A DNA stretch of 64,000 nucleotides, taken from the NCBI RefSeq assembly GCF_009725755.1, contig NZ_WNIJ01000001.1, positions 1,116,001 through 1,180,000 on the forward strand, in the 5' to 3' direction. The DNA is from Bombella sp. ESL0385 (GTDB lineage Bacteria; Pseudomonadota; Alphaproteobacteria; Acetobacterales; Acetobacteraceae). Below, one piece after another: positions 15,266 to 24,420 of this stretch (within the stretch, counting starts at the first letter, position 1; every line of letters starts with the position of its first letter). The position numbers were made by a program, and so were the translations under genes. The notes beneath the pieces were generated by a model. The model did no database searches. It was not told the origin of the DNA and saw only the letters and a list, made by a program, of their open reading frames with translations.

Positions 15266-16741
15266 TTAGAAATCCGCTGGAAGAGGTGTCTCTTTTGGCT
15301 CCTCAGCTTTTTTAGCAGCGGGTGTTGCTGCTGGTGTCGCCGTTGTCAAAGCTGAAGGGGCTGTTAAGTCACGCGAAGCAGGGATAATTATTTGGCTCCC
15401 CCCACCGGGGACGATTTGATACACCCCCAAGGCCCGCAACATACGCCCATCAGCCCGTAAATGGAACAAACCATCAATCCCAATATAGCCCTTTGGCTGG
15501 GTTAAAGACTCGGTCGTTAAACGATTTTGACGAATCAACGCACCAGCTAACGCAGCGGCATCATAAGCATAATCGGACACGGGCGATGGTGGGCGGTGAT
15601 AGCTGTTTTGATAGGTCTGCACATAGCCACTACGAAGCTGCTCATCAAACGCAACATACCAGGCTCCGTGGAGGTCCCCCAATTTGCCATCAAAGGCGCG
15701 CCATAACATCGGCCCTAAAATACGAATTTGCGGTGTTAAAAGCTGATTCGCCTTTAGGGCCTCAATGACATGAGCAAGGTCTAAGCCTGTATCACCCAGC
15801 AATAACGCATCAAACGGCACAGAGGGCACTGATGAGGCCGAAGCGGTAGATGCTGTAGAGGCAGTTGGAGAGGATGAAGACGTAGAAGCCGCTGGCGCAT
15901 CATTCTCCGCTAACGGGTCCTCTGCTGAGGGACCAGCCTCTTTAGGCTCTGGCGCGGCTGGTGTTGAGGTGGGCGTTGACGTGGGGGTTGATGGAGACGC
16001 TGCGGCGGCTACCCCATGGCTTAATTGCGCCATTTTCTGCGTAATATCGTTGATATCACTGCTATGATAAATGATTTTAGGCACGTCCAACCCTGCCTCT
16101 TGGCAGGTTAATGTTAGCCCTTCCCCTAAAGCATGGCCAAAAGCTGTATCAGGTAAGAACGCAGCAAGATGCTTCCGCCCATCTGTCCGCGCAGCATCCA
16201 CAAGCCGCCGCACTTGTTGCTCCGGTGTTAAGCCCATCACCCACACACCTGGCCGCGCTTGTGTAACATCACTTGTAAAGGCCAGCTCCGGCACATGAGC
16301 CGATTGCAACACGGAAGCTACCGCTTGTGTATCAGCCGCTGTTAAAGGGCCAAGGACAATCTTATCACCACTCTCCAACGCCATTTGGGCTGCATGAGCA
16401 GGGCCTTCCGCCTCGGCACTATCAAACACATCAAGGGCGGGGGATTGGCCATCTGGCAAAGCAAGGCGCGCGGCCTCTTGCATACGTTGGCCAATAGCTG
16501 CATGAGGGCCCGTCAGCGGGACGACCAAACCTACACGAGCCGGTTTTTCCACAACAGGGGCAGGATGTGCAAAGAGGTCTGCCCCTTTATCGACTTCCTC
16601 CCGACCGCCACACGCTGTGAGCAAAAGAAAAACGCCCGCCGTGACTATCGTACGGCCATGTTTCCTCTTGCCGCGCCCCTGCCCATCGCGGCTATAAGGG
16701 ATAGAGCAGCTCTTTAAGGATGGCGATGTCTGACAAACCAT
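15266..16741 (-). CDS. LpoA-like lipoprotein (penicillin-binding protein activator, periplasmic-binding fold)
   Basis: A 491-residue exported lipoprotein. After an unusually long N-terminal region comes TAGVFLLLTAC, with the lipidated Cys44. The body (about 66-430) resembles the type I periplasmic-binding fold of LpoA/YraM and branched-chain amino acid receptors (VGLVVPLTGPHAAIGQRM; SDYAYDAAALAGALI). LpoA proteins activate PBP1A at the outer membrane. A Ser/Thr/Pro/Ala-rich insert occupies residues 244-308. Its place back to back with rsmI matches the LpoA-RsmI arrangement of gammaproteobacteria. GGGGGAAG precedes ATG 16741, so its first codons overlap the start of rsmI on the other strand. 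A simple ligand receptor is the alternative. Confidence 0.75.
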   Translation of the reverse strand: MVCQTSPSLKSCSIPYSRDGQGRGKRKHGRTIVTAGVFLLLTACGGREEVDKGADLFAHPAPVVEKPARVGLVVPLTGPHAAIGQRMQEAARLALPDGQSPALDVFDSAEAEGPAHAAQMALESGDKIVLGPLTAADTQAVASVLQSAHVPELAFTSDVTQARPGVWVMGLTPEQQVRRLVDAARTDGRKHLAAFLPDTAFGHALGEGLTLTCQEAGLDVPKIIYHSSDINDITQKMAQLSHGVAAAASPSTPTSTPTSTPAAPEPKEAGPSAEDPLAENDAPAASTSSSSPTASTASTASASSVPSVPFDALLLGDTGLDLAHVIEALKANQLLTPQIRILGPMLWRAFDGKLGDLHGAWYVAFDEQLRSGYVQTYQNSYHRPPSPVSDYAYDAAALAGALIRQNRLTTESLTQPKGYIGIDGLFHLRADGRMLRALGVYQIVPGGGSQIIIPASRDLTAPSALTTATPAATPAAKKAEEPKETPLPADF

Positions 16742-17625
16742 ATACTTCCCCCGTTAACGGATCGTTCCCCTCTTCTACCGGGCAGCTCATACTTGTGGCA
16801 ACGCCTATTGGGAACCTTACCGATATTAGCCAACGCGCGCTTGAGGCTCTCAAGACAGCAAACGCCATCTTATGCGAAGATACACGCGTTACCACAAAAT
16901 TATTACGCCATTATGGCATCAATAATCAGCTTATTCCCCTCCATGACCATAATGAGCAAGAGCGCATCCCCACTGTGATTGAACAATTACAGCAAGGCCA
17001 ATGCCTCGCACTCGTCTCCGATGCGGGAACACCGATTGTCTCTGACCCCGGCTATCGGCTTGTGCGCGCTGCTCAAGAGGCCGAGATTGCCGTCACCTCT
17101 TTACCGGGGGCAAATGCGGCCATCACCGCTTTAACCCTCTCAGGCTTGCCACCACACCCTTTTATGTTCCTTGGTTTTCCACCACGCGGGGAAGCAAGAC
17201 GACAACATTTTGCCGCCCTCCGCGCTATGGAACAAGCAGGCTTAACCGCAACATTATTATGGTATGAATCCCCCCATCGCCTGCTTGATACATTGCACAC
17301 ACAACAACAAGTCTTTGGTGCAGACCGAGCCGCAGCCATAGGACGGGAATTAACCAAGCATTTTGAAGAAATGCGCCGCGGCACTATTGCCGAACTCATT
17401 GCCCATTTTGAGGCAAACCCACCGCGTGGTGAGATTACCCTCCTCCTCGGCCCACCAGAAGCCGCAGAAACAGGCGCGTTAGAGCTAGACCATGCACTAG
17501 AGGACGCCTTGAAAACACATTCCGTTAAAGATGCTGCAAGCCTCGTAGCGGGGATTGTCACCCTCCCAAAACGCACTGTTTATCAACGCGCCTTGGAATT
17601 AGCCAAACGGAAGAAAAGCTCTTAA
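16726..17625 (+). CDS. rsmI: 16S rRNA (cytidine-1402 2'-O)-methyltransferase
   Basis: Uses S-adenosylmethionine to methylate the 2'-O of C1402 in the ribosomal P-site. The 299-residue protein carries the family features LILVATPIGNLTDISQRAL (from about 20), EDTRVTTKLL, VSDAGTPIVSDPG and LPGANAAITAL. Two ATGs, 16720 and 16726, compete; AAGGA at 16716-16720 sits five bases before the second, which I chose. The gene is divergent from the LpoA-like gene with overlapping 5' ends, and convergent with lolA, overlapping it by four bases at the stops. Confidence 0.93.
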   Translation: MSDKPYTSPVNGSFPSSTGQLILVATPIGNLTDISQRALEALKTANAILCEDTRVTTKLLRHYGINNQLIPLHDHNEQERIPTVIEQLQQGQCLALVSDAGTPIVSDPGYRLVRAAQEAEIAVTSLPGANAAITALTLSGLPPHPFMFLGFPPRGEARRQHFAALRAMEQAGLTATLLWYESPHRLLDTLHTQQQVFGADRAAAIGRELTKHFEEMRRGTIAELIAHFEANPPRGEITLLLGPPEAAETGALELDHALEDALKTHSVKDAASLVAGIVTLPKRTVYQRALELAKRKKSS

Positions 17626-18251
17626 TCATCTTCCTTCGGCAAGGTGAATTGCCCCGCCGCAATCGGCATCCCTGTACGGATATTCGTAAAATGCACAACC
17701 GTTTTATGGCTTTGTGCGTCTAACACTGTCCATCCCTTCAAAGTGAGGGGCTGAGCAGCGAAATAGAGCGTCATCTCCCCCTCACTTGGGTTTTCCGTCC
17801 TCGTGACACGCAAGCGAATCTCATTGCCACGTTGCTCATAATCCAGAATCGTTACATCACCTGAGAAGCGTGGGTCAGGCCGTAACAGCAACCCCAACGG
17901 GGTATGCTCCAAGGGGATGGTCGTAACCTGCCCTATGCTGCGGTCCTGAAACACCACTTTCCCCTCATTAGCTACTAGTAAGAGCGGGCTTGGTGGATCG
18001 TATGAAAAACGCATCTGCCCCGGCCGCTCTAACAAGACCGTGCCCGTGACTGTGCCATTCTGCTCACTGAGTTGCTCAAAACGTGCTTGAAAGGTTTTTG
18101 TCGCTTTCAAGCTCGATTCAATCTTATGCACCCAACCTTGCTGCGCCGGGGTAAGGGATGCCGCAGCATATGCCTCCTTCCCTAGAGCCATGACCCCACT
18201 GCCTAAGCTAATAGCCATCGCGCAAGCGGTTATGATATGTTTTATCTTCAT
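17622..18251 (-). CDS. lolA: Outer-membrane lipoprotein carrier protein LolA
   Basis: Periplasmic chaperone that ferries lipoproteins from the LolCDE complex to the outer membrane. The 209-residue protein has a Sec signal peptide (about 1-29, ending AYA) followed by the LolA pattern: KTFQARFEQLSEQNG, then GQMRFSYDPPSPLLLVANEGKV written in the expected order, and later GWTVLDAQSHKTVVHF. A GGAG site lies six bases before the ATG. It follows gshA by 18 bases, so the two are probably co-transcribed, although their functions are unrelated. Confidence 0.88.
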   Translation of the reverse strand: MKIKHIITACAMAISLGSGVMALGKEAYAAASLTPAQQGWVHKIESSLKATKTFQARFEQLSEQNGTVTGTVLLERPGQMRFSYDPPSPLLLVANEGKVVFQDRSIGQVTTIPLEHTPLGLLLRPDPRFSGDVTILDYEQRGNEIRLRVTRTENPSEGEMTLYFAAQPLTLKGWTVLDAQSHKTVVHFTNIRTGMPIAAGQFTLPKEDD

Positions 18252-18269
18252 CTGACCACTCCGCCTTAC

Positions 18270-19655
18270 TTATAAAGAGATATCCGCAGCTTGGAAAATG
18301 GGCCGCACATCCTCACGCCATGCCCCATAATATTGCTCTAACCAGCGTTCGGCTTGTGTTTTAGCCCCATCAGCAATCTCATAAAGCGGTGCGAGGTAAT
18401 ATTCCTCCCCATAATTACGCGCTTTTAGGCCACGTTCCGAAAGCTCCAAAACCCGCTTAGCAAGAGGGCGCAACCCACCGGGGAATGGCGCATCCATAGC
18501 TTTCTCGACAACCAATTCCGCAAGGGATTGATATTGTAGCCAAGGCTGCTCCTTCACCAGCTGTTCCGCCTCAGCCAACACATCAGGGTCATAGAACAGC
18601 CCGACCCAGAAGGCCGATTGTGCAATCATCATAGACGGATTGCCCGCATCAGCCCCGCGCATCTCTAAAAACTGCTTCAACCGCACATCAGGGAATAATG
18701 TTGTGAGATGGTCCTCAAAATCCCCAAGGGTGGGACGTAGGCCCATTAAAGGCTCTTGTTGCTCCCCAGCCAACCATTTACGGAAGGAACAGCCTGCAAC
18801 ATCAAGGTTATGCCCATCCCGATTGACAAAATACATCGGGACATCCAACGCCCAATCCACATAACGCTCAAACCCAAAGCCTTCCTCAAAGAAAGGCGTG
18901 GGCTGGCCACTCCGCTGGTTATCCGTATCCAACCAGATATAAGCCCTATTAGAGAGACGGCCAGTTGGCTTACCCTCTGCGAATGGAGAATTGGCCATCA
19001 GCGCGGTAATAAGCGGCTGTAAGGCAAGGGAGACGCGCATTTTGCGCGCCATATCGGCCTCGCTGGAGAAATCAAGATTCACCTGCACAGTGCAGGTACG
19101 CGTCATCATATCCAGCCCACGCCGCCCAACTTTCGGCATATAACGGCGCATAATCGCATAGCGGCTTTTGGGCATCCACGGCATGGCATCACGTGGCCAA
19201 AGCGGCTGGAATCCCAAAGGGGCAAAGCCCAAACCCAACTCCCGCGCAGGCCCACTAATCTGCTGGAAATGAGCAATCATCTCCTGCTCTGTCTCTTGCA
19301 GCGTCCGCACGGGTGCGCCAGAGAGCTCAAATTGCCCCGCAGGCTCCAGGGAGATGGAACGTCCCTTATGCGCCCCAGCACCTTTTAGGCCAATAATATG
19401 CCCATTATCGCGGATAGCCTGCCAGTCTGGCCCTTCCAAAGCGGTTAAAAGGGCTTCAATCCCTTCTGGTTCGTAAGCTGGTGGGGCAAAAGGCTTTAAA
19501 TCCCCCCGCGCACGCTCTGGCAGGCGGAAGCCGAACTTCTCATGCTCTGTCCCAATCCGCCACGCCTCTTGCGGCTTACAGCCCTTAGCGAGAACATCAA
19601 TAAGCTGCGCTTTATTTTCAATTGGAGCTGTATTGCTCTCACCTGGATTGGACAT
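18270..19655 (-). CDS. gshA: Glutamate-cysteine ligase (plant/alphaproteobacterial type)
   Basis: First step of glutathione synthesis: joins glutamate and cysteine with ATP. The 461-residue protein belongs to the GCS2 type found in plants and alphaproteobacteria, shown by the N-terminal RIGTEHEKFGF, the segment SLEPAGQFELSGAP and MTRTCTVQVNLDFSSE. The open frame begins at TTG 19661 but ATG 19655 is the likelier start. Glutathione synthetase is not seen next to it. The MlaD-side ATP-grasp gene at 43.2 kb is not a standard GshB. Downstream lies lolA. Confidence 0.93.
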   Translation of the reverse strand: MSNPGESNTAPIENKAQLIDVLAKGCKPQEAWRIGTEHEKFGFRLPERARGDLKPFAPPAYEPEGIEALLTALEGPDWQAIRDNGHIIGLKGAGAHKGRSISLEPAGQFELSGAPVRTLQETEQEMIAHFQQISGPARELGLGFAPLGFQPLWPRDAMPWMPKSRYAIMRRYMPKVGRRGLDMMTRTCTVQVNLDFSSEADMARKMRVSLALQPLITALMANSPFAEGKPTGRLSNRAYIWLDTDNQRSGQPTPFFEEGFGFERYVDWALDVPMYFVNRDGHNLDVAGCSFRKWLAGEQQEPLMGLRPTLGDFEDHLTTLFPDVRLKQFLEMRGADAGNPSMMIAQSAFWVGLFYDPDVLAEAEQLVKEQPWLQYQSLAELVVEKAMDAPFPGGLRPLAKRVLELSERGLKARNYGEEYYLAPLYEIADGAKTQAERWLEQYYGAWREDVRPIFQAADISL

Positions 19656-19782
19656 ACACAAAACCTTACCGGCTATAATTCATCTTAATACGCTATAGGA
19701 CCGCCAGAATTGTCCGTAAGCCAGAGACTGCATATTAGGGGTCATCATGATGCTCATTCAAGAGACCAGCACAGAATCCCCT

Positions 19783-20505
19783 TTATCGTACCGCCATAAT
19801 CTGCGCTAGAGCAGCACAAGCAGCCGTATCAGCCCGCAAAATACGCGGCCCTAAAGAAAAAGACTGCACAGCCTCATGCCGCGTTAGACGGTGGATTTCA
19901 TCCTCCGCAAAACCTCCCTCCGGCCCAATGAGCAGCGCATCACATGAAGACGGTGCCCCACCTTGGCCAACACGCTCCAACGCAACAGTTAAGGTACGCC
20001 GGTTAGGCCAACGGGCCAGCACAGCGGCCAATGGCTCTAACGGCATAATCTCTGGGACATCCAACCGCTCGCATTGCTCTGCGGCTTCCTGCGCGATAAC
20101 GGCTAGACGCTCCAAATTAAGGCGATGCGTATTCGTCCTAGCTGTCACAACAGGGCGAAAGCGCGTTACCCCAAGCTCCGTCCCCATGCGAATAACTAAC
20201 TCCGTCGCATCGCGCTTTAATGGGGCAAAAAGCAGCTCTATCCCCTTTGTCTCCTCCTGCGGGCGCAGGCAAGAGCGCAACCGTGCAGAGCCACGCTGCT
20301 TTTGTAAGCTCTCAATCTCGGCATGCCATTCGCCATCGCGCCCATTAAACAGCACAACAGCGTCCCCCACCTGCAAACGCATGACCTTACCTAGATAATG
20401 CGCCTGCCCTGCAGAAAGCTCAATAATCGCGCCCTCATCCCAAGGGAAAGCGGATTCGACAATAAAAAGGCGTGGTTCTGTACGGCTCATAATCTCTAAG
20501 GGCAT
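19783..20505 (-). CDS. rsmE: 16S rRNA (uracil-1498 N3)-methyltransferase
   Basis: SPOUT-class methyltransferase acting on U1498 of the small ribosomal subunit. Family features in the 240 residues are RLFIVESAF near the N-terminus, the PUA-like QAHYLGKVMRLQVGD, EQCERLDVPEI and the knot region LLIGPEGGFAEDEI followed by SLGPRILRADTA. The frame is open to 20562; I take ATG 20505 because GAGGG lies nine bases upstream, with ATG 20490 as a second choice. It is divergent from ubiA with under 80 bases between the starts. Confidence 0.93.
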   Translation of the reverse strand: MPLEIMSRTEPRLFIVESAFPWDEGAIIELSAGQAHYLGKVMRLQVGDAVVLFNGRDGEWHAEIESLQKQRGSARLRSCLRPQEETKGIELLFAPLKRDATELVIRMGTELGVTRFRPVVTARTNTHRLNLERLAVIAQEAAEQCERLDVPEIMPLEPLAAVLARWPNRRTLTVALERVGQGGAPSSCDALLIGPEGGFAEDEIHRLTRHEAVQSFSLGPRILRADTAACAALAQIMAVR

Positions 20506-20582
20506 AACGCGTTCCCTCACAGCTTGCCAGAGATGATGATAAAATATTGACCTCCCCCTCATTCTCGCTAAGCACTAACTTT

Positions 20583-21524
20583 ATGATTCAAAAACATCCT
20601 CATACTGATATTTGCCATAATGGCCTCATCGGGCGGCTTGGTGAGCCGTGGCGGTCCTACGCGCTTCTTGCCCGTTTAGACCGGCCCGTTGGCACATGGC
20701 TCCTCTTTCTCCCCGGCGTGTTTGGCATTTTCCTTGCGGCTCAAGGCCCCAGCTTGCAAAAACGGCTCCTCTATGTCGGGCTATTTGCCATTGGCTCACT
20801 GCTAATGCGCTCTGCAGGATGTGTAATTAACGATATATGGGACCGCAAAATTGACGCCCAAGTCTCTCGCACGGCAGGCCGTCCCCTCGCCAGTGGGGCT
20901 CTCAGCCTAAGACAAGGAATCGGGCTGCTCGTCCTTCTTCTGTTAGGCGGGCTGGCTGTCCTCCTCGCTTTACCACCCTTCTGCTGGGCCTTAGCTCCTG
21001 TCGCGATGCTCTTTGTGACATTCTACCCCACCGCAAAACGCCTCACATGGTGGCCACAACTTGTGATGGGCTTCACCTTCGGCTTTGGGGCCCCTATGGG
21101 CTACGCTGCCAGCCAAGAGAATATCGATCTACCGGGGATACTCCTCTATAGTGGGGTTATCCTCTGGCAACTCGGTTTTGATACGATTTACGGCTTCCAA
21201 GATATGGAAGATGATGCACGCATTGGCGTGAAATCGACCTCACGTTTAATGCTCAGCCATGCCCGCTTATTTGTTGGGCTTTGCTATGGGCTGACGATGG
21301 CCTTCTTTGCCGGGGCGGCTTACACAGCACACCTGGCACCGGCCTTTTGGCTGCCTTTCCTCCTCGCTGGCCTGATGATGGCCTATCAGGTGAAACGCCT
21401 CACCCCCCATGATGCGCCACTCTGCCTCTGTTTCTTCAAGCAGAATGTCCTAATAGGCCTCATACTGGCATGCGCCTTTGTCCTAGGACGCTTGGGAGTT
21501 AACGGGGGGCCACTCAGCTTTTAA
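20583..21524 (+). CDS. ubiA: 4-hydroxybenzoate polyprenyltransferase
   Basis: Integral membrane enzyme that attaches the polyprenyl tail to 4-hydroxybenzoate in ubiquinone synthesis. The 313-residue protein has about eight membrane helices and both metal-binding motifs: NDIWDRKIDAQVSRT (83-97) and DMEDDARIGVKS (about 208-219), plus RPLASG. It uses the product of the polyprenyl synthase encoded at 4.9-6.0 kb, and ubiG is at 59.8 kb. ATG 20583 has no clear ribosome site; an earlier in-frame TTG at 20547 would overlap the rsmE 5' region. The stop overlaps the convergent transporter gene by 11 bases. Confidence 0.93.
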   Translation: MIQKHPHTDICHNGLIGRLGEPWRSYALLARLDRPVGTWLLFLPGVFGIFLAAQGPSLQKRLLYVGLFAIGSLLMRSAGCVINDIWDRKIDAQVSRTAGRPLASGALSLRQGIGLLVLLLLGGLAVLLALPPFCWALAPVAMLFVTFYPTAKRLTWWPQLVMGFTFGFGAPMGYAASQENIDLPGILLYSGVILWQLGFDTIYGFQDMEDDARIGVKSTSRLMLSHARLFVGLCYGLTMAFFAGAAYTAHLAPAFWLPFLLAGLMMAYQVKRLTPHDAPLCLCFFKQNVLIGLILACAFVLGRLGVNGGPLSF

Positions 21525-22905
21525 ATAAAATCCGCCCCGCACTCAGCATAGCCCCAAAAAAGGCCACAAACGCCGCCGCTCCTAAGCAAATGAAGGCAGG
21601 GTGAGAAAATAAGGTAAACAACCCTGCCACCAGCAAAGCCCCCGTTGTTTGGCCAGAGAGACGCGCTACGGACAACATCCCGCTTGCTCCCCCTTCGCGC
21701 CCCGGCGGGGCTGTAACCATAATCGCGCGATTATTAGGCGGTTGGAAAAAACCAAACCCCATACCCGCTAATAAAGTCCGCCATGCAATGGCACTATTGC
21801 TCGCATCCAATGGCAAAGTACAGAGTAAAATAAAGCCAATACAGGTTATCAACAGCCCAATGGAGGACAATAACGATGCAGGGAAACGATCAGCAATTTT
21901 CCCCACCGTGAAGGACATAACCGCAACCCCTACGGCCCAAGGGGCAATCAACAACCCAACTGTTGCTGGGTTTTTATGAAAAGCAACAGCCAAGGTGAAA
22001 GGCATCGCCACAATATACAGGTTGGACGCCACAAAACCACAAAAGCTTACCAAACATGCGACAAGAAACGGCACACGTTTGAGCAAATCCAGAGGGACAA
22101 TTGGCTCAGGCCGTTTTTTCTGCCAGCGTAAGAGCAACCACCAGCTCACCAAACTCCAACCTGTCAGACCCGCTCCCCAGCCTATATCACCGTGCATGAA
22201 GCCATCTAGCCCCACACCTAAAAGTGTGAAGGACACGACTGTAAGGATAGAGCCGGGAATGTCAGTTTTCACATCGCTACGCGGTGTTTTAGGTAAAGCA
22301 CGGCTCGCTAGTAAAATAGCCGCGCCGCCCAAGGGTAGGTTAATCCAAAATATCCACGGCCATGAGGCAATAGAGAGGATAAACGAACCAATAGTCGGCC
22401 CTAATGCCACCCCTAACCCAATGAATAACCCATTGAGTGCAATCCCTTTACCAATCAATTTATGAGGGTAAATAAAACGTACGAGCGCAATATTCACACT
22501 CATAATGCAGGAGCTACCAATCCCTTGTAACGCGCGGGCTAAGGTAAGCTCTAACATATTTTGGGATACAGCACAGGCTACCGAGGCGATGAGGAATAAA
22601 ACAATCCCTAACTGGCTCATCCGCCCAAAGCCAACCCGCGCCCCAAGAGCAGCTAACGGCAAAAGACACGCCAAATTCGCAAGCTGATAAGCATTGATCA
22701 CCCAAATCGCCTGCGATGGAGACGAATGCATATCCATAGCGATGGTCGGCAATGCCACATTCGCAACGGAATAATCCAAAATTGATAGCATCAAGGCTAA
22801 AATGACCGATGACATCGCCTTGACACGCTGCATCCCATATAGGCCAGCATGTCTCTCCGGGTCGTATTCGCCCTCTAAGCTGGGGTCAGCTATCTTACTG
22901 CTCAT
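21514..22905 (-). CDS. MFS drug/efflux transporter, DHA2-like
   Basis: A 463-residue, very hydrophobic protein with about 12-14 predicted helices. The first helix carries LDYSVANVALPTI, the motif that marks DHA2-type proton-driven exporters of the major facilitator superfamily (EmrB/QacA relatives), and ARALQGIGSSCIM is the helix-4/5 motif. The first 29 residues are cytoplasmic and charged. Substrate is unknown; drugs, dyes or organic acids are all possible. Its start overlaps the end of the frameshifted sugar-porter gene by 11 bases, so it is read on the same minus-strand transcript. Confidence 0.85.
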   Translation of the reverse strand: MSSKIADPSLEGEYDPERHAGLYGMQRVKAMSSVILALMLSILDYSVANVALPTIAMDMHSSPSQAIWVINAYQLANLACLLPLAALGARVGFGRMSQLGIVLFLIASVACAVSQNMLELTLARALQGIGSSCIMSVNIALVRFIYPHKLIGKGIALNGLFIGLGVALGPTIGSFILSIASWPWIFWINLPLGGAAILLASRALPKTPRSDVKTDIPGSILTVVSFTLLGVGLDGFMHGDIGWGAGLTGWSLVSWWLLLRWQKKRPEPIVPLDLLKRVPFLVACLVSFCGFVASNLYIVAMPFTLAVAFHKNPATVGLLIAPWAVGVAVMSFTVGKIADRFPASLLSSIGLLITCIGFILLCTLPLDASNSAIAWRTLLAGMGFGFFQPPNNRAIMVTAPPGREGGASGMLSVARLSGQTTGALLVAGLFTLFSHPAFICLGAAAFVAFFGAMLSAGRILFKS

Positions 22906-24335
22906 GCTCTCTCTGCTCTCCTAAATGGCGCAGGGAGACCCCTGCAAAAAGATTAGCCTCTATTTGCTCCAAAGACGTACCCTTTGTCTCTGGCACAAAA
23001 CCTAATGTGATGAGAAGGAATATACCATTAAACACCGCAAAAAGGACAAACGTCCCTGATGCCCCCATCACCAGCATCATAAGGGGGAATATGCTGGAAA
23101 TCACCCAATTTGCCACCCAATTTGTCACCGTGGAGCAACCAATACCAAAATCCCGCCCGCGTGTAGGTTGCACCTCAGAGCATAAAGCCCAGACCAACGG
23201 CCCTTCCCCAATAGCAAACCCCGCCACAAAAAGAAGGATAAACCCACAAAGCAAAAAGGAGGCCGTTACACTCTCCCCACCATAGGCCAGAACAGTACTA
23301 ACCCCTACCAAAGCTCCCCCAACAATCGCGCAGCTTGCTAGCAAAAGAGGACGCCGGCCCCAACGGTCTGCAAACATAATCGCCACACCGGTAAAGACCA
23401 TATTCGTCAAGCCAACGAGTGTAGTCGCCCAAACAGAGGCATTCACGCCAAAATGAGCAGCCTCAAACACGCGCGGCGCATAATATAAAAGCGCGTTAAT
23501 CCCGCTAAGTTGCTGCATAATTTGCAGCACAATCCCTAAAAATACGGACCGTCTGAAATGACGATTACTACGGAATAACCCAAAGCCAGCATCACTACTT
23601 TTAGAGAGGCGGCTATGAATATCGGCAAGCTCTGCCTCGGCTACTTCTTCATCAGAGCGAAGAACACGCAGGGACCGTACGGGCACGCTCTGTATCGCCC
23701 CGCATCATCAACCAACGCGGGCTTTGGGGAAGTATCAACACCACAATAAGGAACAATATAGCTGGTAGAGCCATGATGCCTAACATCCACCGCCAATGCC
23801 CCCCTGAGGACAAAAAGCTATCGGAAATAAAGGCAAGGAAAATCCCCAATGAAACCATGAGTTGATAGAAAGAAATCATCGCCCCACGAGCGGATTCTAC
23901 CGTGATTTCGGAAATATAAAGCGGGGCGGCAAAGGCGGCTACACCAACAGCAAGCCCTAATAAAACGCGCCCGACAATCATCACCCCCACATCAGGAGCA
24001 AAAGCGCAAAAAAGCGTCCCTATTAGGAAGAAAATACCCGCCCCTAGCATGGCCCCTGTTCGGCCAAAGGAGACGGAAATGCGCCCAGCAAACATAGCTC
24101 CAAAGGCTGCACCTGCCATCATGGAGGAGACAATCCACCCTTGCAAAACAGGCCCCGCATGGAAATCCACCGCCATAAAAGGCAACGCACCAGCAACAAC
24201 ACCCGTATCCAACCCGAACATCAGCCCAGATAAAGCGGCAAGAATCCCCAATATTGTGGCACGTCCTGTAGCTTTTTGGCCCGCTGGAGGAGCAGATCCA
24301 CCCTCCTGCGGAGCTACCGGTGTTACGCCTACCAT
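22895..24335 (-). pseudogene. Sugar-porter MFS transporter (GalP/XylE-like), frameshifted
   Basis: Two overlapping minus-strand frames together make one sugar porter. The N-terminal part (24335 to about 23665) has FGLDTGVVAGALPFM, PLYISEITVESARGAM and ends in SPRWLMMRGDTERAR. The C-terminal part (to 22895) resumes at LRVLRSDEEVAEAEL and holds QIMQQLSGINALLYYAP, DRWGRRPLLL and PETKGTSLEQIE. Removing one C from the CCC at about 23678-23682 restores a continuous frame of about 470 residues. AGGGAGAC precedes ATG 24335. Either a real one-base insertion has broken the gene or the sequence has an error there; the intact reading on both sides favours a recent event. Confidence 0.85.
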
Positions 24336-24420
24336 GATGTCTCCCTAGCCACACTCTACGATACCTCTCCGGTACGAAGCATCGGGGACTATGAACTTAT
24401 TGGCCCAATCTGCAATCTTT

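Noticed and set aside
19928-20398. 156-codon plus-strand frame inside rsmE
   Set aside because: Shadow of rsmE; Ser/Arg-rich product with no domain or start signal.
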